Source: Acidimangrovimonas sp.
GTDB lineage: Bacteria; Pseudomonadota; Alphaproteobacteria; Rhodobacterales; Rhodobacteraceae
Direction: 5' to 3'
Assembly (NCBI GenBank): GCA_030147905.1
Contig: JASBUM010000042.1
Span: 1 to 5,811 of the forward strand
Length of the DNA: 5,811 nucleotides
In this document: piece by piece, positions 1 to 5,186 of the stretch
How the letters are laid out: each line of letters opens with the position of its first letter
Numbering within the stretch: position 1 is the first letter of the stretch
Made by a program: the position numbers and the translations under genes
The notes under the pieces: generated by a model
Database searches by the model: none
Told to the model about the DNA's origin: nothing
The model's input: only the letters and a program-made list of their open reading frames with translations

Positions 1-402
1 CTGCGCGGTCGAGCAATTGGGATTGGCGATGATGTTCTTCTTGCTATAGCCGTCGACGGCCTCGGCATTCACCTCGGGCACGACCAGCGGCACATCCGGG
101 TCGTAGCGATAGAGCGAGGAATTGTCGATCACCACGCAGCCGGCCTTGGCCGCCCGGGGGGCATAGATCTTGGTCGCGGCCGAGCCCACGGCGAACAATG
201 CGATGTCCCAGCCGGTGAAATCGAACGTGTCGAGATCCTTCGTCTTCAACGTCGTGTCGCCGAAGCTGACCTCGGTGCCCAGCGATTTGCGCGACGCCAG
301 CGCCGCGATCTCGTCCACCGGGAACTGGCGCTCGGCCAGGATGTTCAGCATTTCGCGGCCCACGTTTCCGGTGGCACCGGCGACAACGACCCTGTAGCCC
401 AT
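1..402 (-). CDS. asd: Aspartate-semialdehyde dehydrogenase, N-terminal part (cut by left edge)
   Basis: This cytoplasmic enzyme reduces L-aspartyl-4-phosphate to L-aspartate 4-semialdehyde with NADPH, the branch step to lysine/diaminopimelate, threonine and methionine. The first 134 codons are present. Visible motifs are the Rossmann glycine loop GATGNVG (residues 9-15), ASRKS (36-40, which in this family holds the NADP phosphate), VIDNSS (91-96), VPEVN (108-112) and NPNCST (127-132). Cys130 in the last of these is the expected catalytic nucleophile. The family is usually about 340 residues, so roughly 60% lies beyond the left edge. The ATG at 402 is chosen because the protein then begins MGYRVVVAGATG, as Asd proteins do, and an AAGGAG Shine-Dalgarno lies 9 bases upstream. 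The reading frame is open to the edge without disruption. It is separated from the glycosyltransferase genes by 129 bases, so it may have its own promoter, but I could not identify a convincing one. Confidence 0.95.
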   Translation of the reverse strand, partial: MGYRVVVAGATGNVGREMLNILAERQFPVDEIAALASRKSLGTEVSFGDTTLKTKDLDTFDFTGWDIALFAVGSAATKIYAPRAAKAGCVVIDNSSLYRYDPDVPLVVPEVNAEAVDGYSKKNIIANPNCSTAQ

Positions 403-411
403 CGCAGGGAT

Positions 412-417
412 CTCCTT
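412..417 (-). promoter_or_regulatory. Ribosome binding site of asd
   Basis: Read on the minus strand this is AAGGAG, a near-perfect Shine-Dalgarno 9 bases before the ATG at 402. It settles the asd start and argues against an out-of-frame ATG at 424. Confidence 0.75.
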
Positions 418-531
418 CATGCACGCGTCAAACGAAGACGCCCCATAGCGCAAAGCGCGAGGCTGCGAAAGGGGCCGCAGCGGAGGACGGCCGGGGGCGG
501 CGGCGGATGGCGGGCGTCAGCCGGGCGGCGA

Positions 532-1164
532 TCACCGGGCGTCGGCGGGCCGCCAGAGCGTGAACCGTCCATCGCGCGCGATCAGGGCCTCGACCCAGGC
601 GCGTTCGGCGGCGAAATCATGGGGTACCTGATCGGCGCGGCGGCGCCCCGACAGCGACAGCGAGCCGAAGAAATCGAAGCCGTAAAGGTCGACCGCCGCC
701 GCCTCGCTGCGCGCCAAAAGCCCGATCAGCATCGCCCCGGTGGTGGGCGGTGCGCCCAGTTCGTGCGAAAGTGCCGCGAATTGCGCGAGCGGATGCAGAT
801 AGAACCCGCCGCTGCGCGCCACCGACCAGGTCAGCCGCTTGCGCTTGTGCGACATCCACAGGATCCGCCGGGGTGCGATGCGCGCGCGTTCCCCCGCGCC
901 CAGCCGTACGGCAAGCGCCAGCCAATCGGTGCGCCGCCCGTGGCTTGCTGCGGCGGGCATCGGCGCGCGGTTGATGCGGATCACCAGATCATGGGCGTCG
1001 ATCTCGGCCCCGGCGCGGCCCTCGGCCAGCGCCCGCGCATTGCCCACCAGCGCCACCCGCCGCCCGGCAAGATCGGCCATGAGGGCGGCTTCGGGCGCCG
1101 AAAGCGCGGCCAGGGGCGCCTCGCGACGCAAGGCGCGCGCCAGATGAAAGCCAAGCGCGTTCAT
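532..1164 (-). CDS. Glycosyltransferase family 29 (sialyltransferase-fold) protein
   Basis: The predicted 210-residue protein matches the layout of GT29 enzymes, which use CMP-activated acidic sugars. A motif-L-like block has VALVGNA (37-43) followed by DLVIRINRAP (59-68), with the characteristic Asn42 and the IRxN core. A motif-S-like block is PPTTGAML (139-146). A motif-VS-like element is PHDFAAER (181-188), with His182 and Glu187 as the expected catalytic and conserved residues. There is no signal peptide or clear membrane segment, so a cytoplasmic or peripheral inner-face location is likely. The start codon overlaps the stop of the upstream GT4 gene as ATGA, implying translational coupling and a shared product. 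Bacterial members are poorly characterised. By analogy the donor could be CMP-Kdo, CMP-sialic acid or a related ulosonic acid, and the acceptor a LPS core or surface glycan, but neither can be read from the sequence. The protein is shorter than animal sialyltransferases because it lacks their stem and membrane anchor. Confidence 0.8.
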   Translation of the reverse strand: MNALGFHLARALRREAPLAALSAPEAALMADLAGRRVALVGNARALAEGRAGAEIDAHDLVIRINRAPMPAAASHGRRTDWLALAVRLGAGERARIAPRRILWMSHKRKRLTWSVARSGGFYLHPLAQFAALSHELGAPPTTGAMLIGLLARSEAAAVDLYGFDFFGSLSLSGRRRADQVPHDFAAERAWVEALIARDGRFTLWRPADAR

Positions 1165-2264
1165 GCCGCGGCCCCGTCCAGCAGGCGCCGGTAAAGCGCG
1201 ACCAGCGCCGCCGCCTCGTCCTCGATGCGAAATCCGCCCAGAACCCGCGCCCGCGCGGCCCGGCCCATCGTCGCCGGCCGCGCCGGATCGCGCAGGATCT
1301 CATCCGCGGCCTTCGCCAGCGCCGCGATATCGCCCGGCGCGACCAGGGCGCCGGTCTCGCCGGGCGCAACCAGCTCCTCGAAGGCGCCCACACGGGTCGC
1401 CACCACCGGGACCGCGCAGGCCATTGCCTCCAGCGGCGTAAGCCCGAAACCCTCCCAGCGCTGCGGCGCGACGAAGAGATCGAGCGCCTGATACCATTCG
1501 GGCATACGGTCGACCGTCACCTCGGGCAGAAAGCGGATCCGATCGGCCAGCCCGGCCGCGGCCGCGCGGCGCTTCAGCCCGGCAAGAAAGGCCTGGTGCT
1601 TTTCGGTCGCACGCCCCATGACCAGCGCGGTGGCGCCGGGATGGTCGGGCAAGAGGCGGATCATCGCCTCGACGAAGGCGTCGGTGCCCTTCTGCGCCCG
1701 GATCCGGCCATAGCAGCCGATCAACGGGCCGGCCTCGGGCAGGCCGAGCCGCCGGCGCAGGGCGGCGGGGTCCTCGGGCGGGGCGAAACGCGCGGTGTCG
1801 ATCCCGTGCAGGATCACCGTGGCCGGGCGTTCGAGATAGCCGGCCGTGCGCCGCGAGGTGGCGACCACCGCATCCATCCGGCCGATCAGCCAGCGGGTAT
1901 AGCGGCTGTGCCGGCGCTGCGAGGCCGAGGTGAACAAGAGCCGCAGGCGCCGGCGCAGCAGATGACGCAGGACAAGGCCCAGGAGCATCTCGGTATTGCG
2001 CCGCGCGTGCCACACCCGCCAGCGGTCGCGGGGCAGGAAGGGCAACTGCCACAGCGGAATATGCGGCAGATCGGCCGGCAGGCCGGGCCCGGTCGCCGCG
2101 ATCCCGATCGCGCCCGCCTGCACCGGCACCAGCCGCGCGATGGTCGCGGTCACACCCGACAGGCGGCGTTTGAGATTGGGGGCGATCACCTCGATCCGCC
2201 TGGTGTCGACCGGCGGCCTGCGGGCCGCGGCGGTATCGGTCGGGGAAGACGCGGTCGGGGACAT
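1161..2264 (-). CDS. Glycosyltransferase family 4, LpcC-like (probable LPS core sugar transferase)
   Basis: This is a GT-B fold retaining glycosyltransferase of 367 residues from the chosen start. The N-terminal acceptor domain begins with VIAPNLKRRLSGVT (about 26-39) and contains GPGLPADLP and WHARRN (85-90). These are the signature of the alphaproteobacterial LpcC group, whose Rhizobium member is a mannosyltransferase acting on the inner LPS core. The C-terminal nucleotide-sugar domain shows HGID (153-156), GRIRAQKG (186-193, with the Arg/Lys pair that binds the donor phosphates) and EGFGLTPLEAMA (271-282), the EX7E motif with Glu271 and Glu279. The start is uncertain. An in-frame ATG at 2303 adds 13 residues but has AAAGGG abutting the ATG, too close to work as a ribosome site. 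The ATG at 2264 has a weak GGA at fair spacing. The first 24 residues are low-complexity. The gene overlaps the following GT29 gene by four bases. Sugar specificity (mannose by homology) is inference. Confidence 0.85.
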   Translation of the reverse strand: MSPTASSPTDTAAARRPPVDTRRIEVIAPNLKRRLSGVTATIARLVPVQAGAIGIAATGPGLPADLPHIPLWQLPFLPRDRWRVWHARRNTEMLLGLVLRHLLRRRLRLLFTSASQRRHSRYTRWLIGRMDAVVATSRRTAGYLERPATVILHGIDTARFAPPEDPAALRRRLGLPEAGPLIGCYGRIRAQKGTDAFVEAMIRLLPDHPGATALVMGRATEKHQAFLAGLKRRAAAAGLADRIRFLPEVTVDRMPEWYQALDLFVAPQRWEGFGLTPLEAMACAVPVVATRVGAFEELVAPGETGALVAPGDIAALAKAADEILRDPARPATMGRAARARVLGGFRIEDEAAALVALYRRLLDGAAA

Positions 2265-2345
2265 GGCGGTTTCCGCACGAATTCGGGCCGGCCCGGCGGG
2301 CATCCCTTTGATCGCGACGGGATAGCTGCCGCGGCGGCGATTGTC

Positions 2346-2378
2346 AAAAGCCCGCGGTCACGGCCCGCGGCGCGGGCT
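2346..2378 (-). terminator. Predicted intrinsic terminator of the MFS gene
   Basis: On the minus strand an 8-base arm AGCCCGCG (2378-2371) pairs perfectly with CGCGGGCT (2356-2349) across a 14-base loop, and the second arm runs directly into TTTT. Shifted GC-rich pairings inside the loop are also possible. The stop codon of the transporter gene (2360-2358) lies in the loop, so the terminator begins inside the coding region. It should end transporter transcription before the GT4 gene, which begins less than 100 bases further on. Confidence 0.6.
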
Positions 2379-3569
2379 GAAGGCATAGACCGAAAGCGCG
2401 GCCGCAAGGACCAGTCCGAAAAAGACATAGACCGCCGAAAGCGCCGCGGCCGGATCCGGGCCGAAAGCAGCATGCACCTGCCCCGACGCGACCTGCAAAA
2501 GCCCCGCACCGCCCATCCCGACCAGCGTCAGGAGCGTCACCCCGCGTCCCACCAGATGGCTGGGAAAGAACCGCCGCCCATGCGCCATCACCGCCGGATA
2601 GGCGGCCCCGGCGAATCCGAGGATATCGAAGGTGATCGCCGTCCATTCATGGCCGCGGGCGGGCGCCGCGGCAAGCACGGCCAGACAGGACAATGCAATG
2701 AGATTGCCGACGAAGATCCCCCATTTGTGGCTGCCCACCAGGCGATCGACCGGCCCATAGACGAAATTGCCGGCGATCATGGCCAGGCCCATGAACAGGC
2801 TCGCGCGGCCGATGCCGATCGCGTCCTGGCCATAGAGCCCGGCCAGATGCGGCGCCACCCACAGCGCGCGGATATCCGCCGCCGGCGCATAGCCCGCGAT
2901 CATCATCGGCGCGATCAGCCAGAACGCGCGCAGCCGCAGCAGATCGGACAGCCGGCCCTGCCCGCGTCCGCGGCGCCCGGCCCCCGCCTCGGCCCCCTGT
3001 CCGGCGGCGGATTGCGGCGACACCGGATCGCGCACGAAAACGGCAAGTGCGATCGCGATCACCACCGTCAGGACCCCGATCGCCGCCACGACCCCGCGCC
3101 AGCCCAGCTGCGCGGCGGCCCATGCCATGGGGACGGAAGCGGCGATATTGCCAAGGGATCCGACGCCCACGGTGATCCCGGCCAGGGTGCCGAAAACGGC
3201 CACGGAAAAGGCCCGGGCATAGATGTAGTAGGTCGCCACCAGCACCGGCGCGCAGCCCGCACCGATCAGGACCATCGCCCAGACGATCGCCGCGGGTCCG
3301 GACGCAGCAGCGAAGACGAAGGCCCCGCCGCCGCCCAGAACCGCCATCGGCAGTGCCGCCGTCCAGCGTGGACCGAAACGGTCCAGCGCCCAGCCGATCG
3401 GCAGTTGCGCCAGCGCGAAGGCCAGAAACCACAGCCCCGAGGCAAGGGCCAGATCCTCGGGCCGGGCGCCCAGATCACGCGCGAGAAACGGGCTGAGCAC
3501 CGGCAGCATGGCGCGATAGAACTGGCTGAGCACATAGCCCAGCACCAATGTCGTCAGTCCCGCCCGCAT
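2358..3569 (-). CDS. Major facilitator superfamily (MFS) transporter
   Basis: This is an inner-membrane secondary transporter of 403 residues, the usual length for a 12-helix MFS protein. Hydrophobic segments fall at about 4-29, 42-62, 71-88, 92-114, 122-146, 157-179, 216-236, 255-275, 284-302, 311-328, 343-362 and 376-397. The MFS motif A is present in the first half as GWALDRFGPRW (59-69) and is echoed in the second half by GPVDRLVGSHK (272-282). A hydrophilic loop of about 28 residues (181-208), rich in Gly, Arg and Ala, separates helices 6 and 7. The ATG at 3569 is chosen because it begins the first helix (MRAGLTTLVLGYVL). The frame stays open upstream to 4103, but that stretch is antisense to the regulator gene and lacks transporter character. 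The ribosome site is poor: GGAGGA lies about 18 bases upstream and a G-run is nearer. The substrate cannot be deduced. Divergence from the LysR gene makes regulation by it possible. Confidence 0.88.
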   Translation of the reverse strand: MRAGLTTLVLGYVLSQFYRAMLPVLSPFLARDLGARPEDLALASGLWFLAFALAQLPIGWALDRFGPRWTAALPMAVLGGGGAFVFAAASGPAAIVWAMVLIGAGCAPVLVATYYIYARAFSVAVFGTLAGITVGVGSLGNIAASVPMAWAAAQLGWRGVVAAIGVLTVVIAIALAVFVRDPVSPQSAAGQGAEAGAGRRGRGQGRLSDLLRLRAFWLIAPMMIAGYAPAADIRALWVAPHLAGLYGQDAIGIGRASLFMGLAMIAGNFVYGPVDRLVGSHKWGIFVGNLIALSCLAVLAAAPARGHEWTAITFDILGFAGAAYPAVMAHGRRFFPSHLVGRGVTLLTLVGMGGAGLLQVASGQVHAAFGPDPAAALSAVYVFFGLVLAAALSVYAFSPRRGP

Positions 3570-3618
3570 TCCGCGCCCCCCCGGCCTGTCCTCCGCCCGG
3601 CCGCGCGAATGTGCCGGC

Positions 3619-3628
3619 TTGCGCGCAA
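3619..3628. repeat. Perfect 10-base palindrome between the divergent MFS and LysR genes
   Basis: TTGCGCGCAA reads the same on both strands and lies in the 127-base gap between the two divergent genes (3570-3696). It could be an operator for the regulator, which often controls its own divergent promoter region. However, it does not match the ATAG-N7-CTAT form seen upstream of fdsG, and GC-rich DNA yields such palindromes by chance. No convincing promoter boxes were found in this gap for either gene. Confidence 0.25.
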
Positions 3629-3696
3629 AAGGGCAATGGCCAGAACCGCCGCGCTGGGCTAAGGCTGCGTCTGCGGCGGCAATCCGGAACCACCCG

Positions 3697-4581
3697 ATGA
3701 TCGAGAAGCTCGAGATGTTCATCGCCCTGGCGCGCGAAAAGCATTTCGGACGCGCCGCCGAGGCTTGCGGCGTGACCCAGCCCAGCCTGTCGGTGGCGAT
3801 CCGCCAGCTCGAGGAGCAGCTCGGCGTGATGCTGGTGTGGCGCGGCTCGCGATTCGGAGGGCTCACCCCCGAGGGACAGCGTGTGCTCGAATGGGCGCGC
3901 CAGATCGTCGGCGACACCCGCACCATGCGCGAGGAGATGCGCGCCGCCCGGCAGGGGCTTTCGGGCCGTCTGCGCCTTGCGGTCATTCCCACCGCACTGA
4001 CCATCGTGTCGCGGCTGACCATGGCCTTCGAGGACCGCCACCCGAACGTGCGCTTCACCATCCTTTCGCGCACCTCGGTCGAGATCCTCGCCATGCTCGA
4101 CAATCTCGAGATCGAGGCCGGGGTTTCCTATCTCGACAACGAGCCCCTGGGCCGGGTGACGACGACCCCGCTCTACCGCGAGCGTTACACGCTGGTCTGC
4201 GCGCCGGGGCATCCGCTCTACGGTTGTGATGAGATCGGCTGGGAGGATCTGGCCTCGACCGAGCTGTGCCTGCTCTCGCCCGACATGCAGAACCGCCGCA
4301 TCGTCGATCAACTGCTGTCGCGCGCGGGCGTCACCACCGGGCCGACGGTCGAATCGAATTCCACCGTGGTTCTGGTCGCGCATGTGCTGTCGGGCCATCG
4401 CGCCACGATCCTGCCGACGAAGCTGGCCGAATTCCATGCCACCGGCAAGAACCTCCACGCGATTCCGATCCGCGGCCCCGACGTCGAACATGCGGTCGGG
4501 CTGATAGCGCCGCATCGCGAACCCTATACGCCGGTGCTCACCGCGCTGATCCACGAGGCGCGGGCGATCGCGGAAAGCTGA
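3697..4581 (+). CDS. LysR-type transcriptional regulator, probable regulator of the fds formate dehydrogenase operon
   Basis: This is a DNA-binding regulator of 294 residues, typical LysR length. The N-terminal winged helix-turn-helix spans about residues 3-60, with REKHFGRAAEACGVTQPSLS (13-32) as the conserved core and SVAIRQLEEQLG (32-43) covering the recognition-helix end. A linker helix follows (about 61-90, ending in GLSGRLRL). The effector-binding domain of two alpha/beta lobes runs from about 92 to 290, with the hinge strand LRLAVIPTA (92-100) and a typical LVCAPGHPL (167-174). The ATG at 3697 is chosen because it places MIEKLEMF at the normal LysR beginning. GGAA lies 7 bases upstream. 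A TTG start at 3619 would add 26 untypical residues. It is divergent from an MFS transporter and lies 125 bases upstream of fdsG in the same direction. LysR regulators next to fds operons are known (FdsR in Cupriavidus). Control of fds is inferred from position and from the palindrome at 4612-4628. The effector is unknown; formate is a guess. Confidence 0.92.
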   Translation: MIEKLEMFIALAREKHFGRAAEACGVTQPSLSVAIRQLEEQLGVMLVWRGSRFGGLTPEGQRVLEWARQIVGDTRTMREEMRAARQGLSGRLRLAVIPTALTIVSRLTMAFEDRHPNVRFTILSRTSVEILAMLDNLEIEAGVSYLDNEPLGRVTTTPLYRERYTLVCAPGHPLYGCDEIGWEDLASTELCLLSPDMQNRRIVDQLLSRAGVTTGPTVESNSTVVLVAHVLSGHRATILPTKLAEFHATGKNLHAIPIRGPDVEHAVGLIAPHREPYTPVLTALIHEARAIAES

Positions 4582-4611
4582 ACGGATAACCCCGGCCGGA
4601 TCGGGCATGTC

Positions 4612-4628
4612 GATAGACATATTCTATC
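4612..4628. promoter_or_regulatory. Candidate LysR-type operator upstream of fdsG
   Basis: GATAGA-CATAT-TCTATC is a perfect 6-base inverted repeat with a 5-base spacer. It contains ATAG-N7-CTAT and therefore the T-N11-A arrangement typical of LysR recognition boxes. It lies 31 bases past the stop of the LysR gene and overlaps the proposed -35 box of the fds promoter. That position would suit repression, or ligand-switched contact with RNA polymerase. The assignment is by motif form and location. Confidence 0.5.
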
Positions 4629-4643
4629 AATTGACGGTATAAT
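4614..4643 (+). promoter_or_regulatory. Candidate sigma-70 promoter of the fds operon
   Basis: A -35 hexamer TAGACA (4614-4619, five of six matches to TTGACA) is followed after 18 bases by a perfect TATAAT (4638-4643). Transcription would begin near 4650, giving a leader of about 57 bases before fdsG. The stretch from about 4607 to 4656 is strikingly AT-rich against very GC-rich surroundings. A second possible -35, TTGACG at 4631-4636, has no good -10 at the right distance. Confidence 0.5.
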
Positions 4644-4653
4644 GATATTGATA
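4625..4653. repeat. Second inverted repeat spanning the fds -10 box
   Basis: TATCAAT (4625-4631) and ATTGATA (4647-4653) are a perfect 7-base inverted pair with a 15-base spacer whose centre, at 4639, lies within the TATAAT box. The left arm shares bases with the LysR-type palindrome at 4612-4628. It could be a second binding site for the regulator, or chance in an AT-rich stretch. An 8-base palindrome TCAATTGA (4627-4634) lies at the junction. Confidence 0.35.
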
Positions 4654-4696
4654 CTCCAGGCATCGACGCGCCATATCGAGCGCGCGCATAGTTTTT

Positions 4697-4700
4697 GGAG
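4697..4700 (+). promoter_or_regulatory. Ribosome binding site of fdsG
   Basis: GGAG lies 6 bases before the ATG at 4707. It fixes that ATG as the start rather than the in-frame TTG at 4695, which overlaps the GGAG. Confidence 0.7.
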
Positions 4701-4706
4701 CAAGCC

Positions 4707-5186
4707 ATGTCAGCAGCAGTATCCGCCGAGGCGGTTGCGCAACGCACCGATGAAATCGTCGCCCGTCACGATGCCGTGGAAGGGCCGCTGCTGCCCATAC
4801 TTCACGCGGTTCAGGCCGAATTCGGCCACGTCCCGCAAGACGTGCTGCCCCTGATCGCCGAGCGGCTGAACATAAGCCGTGCCGAGGTATACGGCGTGGT
4901 GTCCTTCTACCATGATTTCCGCAAGGCCCCCGCCGGACGTCACGTGGTCAAGCTGTGTCGCGCCGAGGCCTGCCAGGCGATGGGTGCAGATGATCTTGCC
5001 GCCCATGCCCGCGAACGGCTGGGCGCCGATTTCCACGAGACCACCGCCAGTGGCGCCGTGACGATCGAGCCGGTCTTCTGCCTCGGCCTGTGCGCCTGCG
5101 GCCCGGCGGCGATGATCGACGGCAAGGTGGTGGGCCGGCTGGATACCGAAAAGCTCGATGCAATCCTGGCGGAGATGGGCGCATGA
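4707..5186 (+). CDS. fdsG: NAD-dependent formate dehydrogenase gamma subunit FdsG (NuoE-like, [2Fe-2S])
   Basis: This is the small subunit (159 residues) of the soluble cytoplasmic molybdenum formate dehydrogenase, which oxidises formate to CO2 and reduces NAD+. It belongs to the 24-kDa/NuoE family. An N-terminal helical region (about 10-70) contains PLLPILHAVQAEFGHVP and ISRAEVYGVVSFYHDFR. It is followed by a thioredoxin-like [2Fe-2S] domain. The four expected cluster ligands are Cys84 and Cys89 (C-x4-C) and Cys125 and Cys129 (C-x3-C, in CLGLC); Cys131 is an extra cysteine. FdsG sits with FdsB, relaying electrons near the FMN site. The gene overlaps fdsB by ATGA, so the two are translationally coupled. 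A good promoter and a LysR-type box lie upstream. NuoE of complex I and HoxE-type proteins are alternatives, but the short length, the LysR gene upstream and the FdsB-type second gene favour FdsG. Confidence 0.9.
   Translation: MSAAVSAEAVAQRTDEIVARHDAVEGPLLPILHAVQAEFGHVPQDVLPLIAERLNISRAEVYGVVSFYHDFRKAPAGRHVVKLCRAEACQAMGADDLAAHARERLGADFHETTASGAVTIEPVFCLGLCACGPAAMIDGKVVGRLDTEKLDAILAEMGA

Noticed and set aside
44..424. A 126-codon minus-strand frame starting at an ATG upstream of asd
   Set aside because: It is in a different frame from asd, gives an Arg/Gly-rich sequence, and its start precedes the asd ribosome site.
462..481. Hairpin GCTGCG with CGCAGC, considered as a terminator after the GT29 gene
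   Set aside because: The stem is only 6 base pairs and no T-run follows on the minus strand, so it does not qualify as an intrinsic terminator. Nothing better was seen in 403-531.
1596..3662. A 688-codon open frame on the plus strand
   Set aside because: It is antisense to both the GT4 and MFS genes, which have clear family motifs. Its product is an Arg/Gly/Asp/His/Pro-rich sequence without domain character. Such long shadow frames are expected opposite high-GC genes.
3570..4103. N-terminal extension of the MFS frame beyond 3569
   Set aside because: The extension is antisense to the LysR gene, is not hydrophobic and has no relation to MFS proteins. The first transmembrane helix begins right after the ATG at 3569.
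4591..4605. GC-rich symmetric stretch CCGGCCGG just after the LysR gene, considered as a terminator
   Set aside because: There is no useful loop and no T-run, and such GC palindromes are common by chance here. Partial read-through from lysR into fds therefore cannot be excluded.
3475..4620. A 381-codon minus-strand frame
   Set aside because: It covers the LysR gene in antisense and overlaps the start of the MFS gene. Its composition is that of a shadow frame, while the LysR reading has full family structure.
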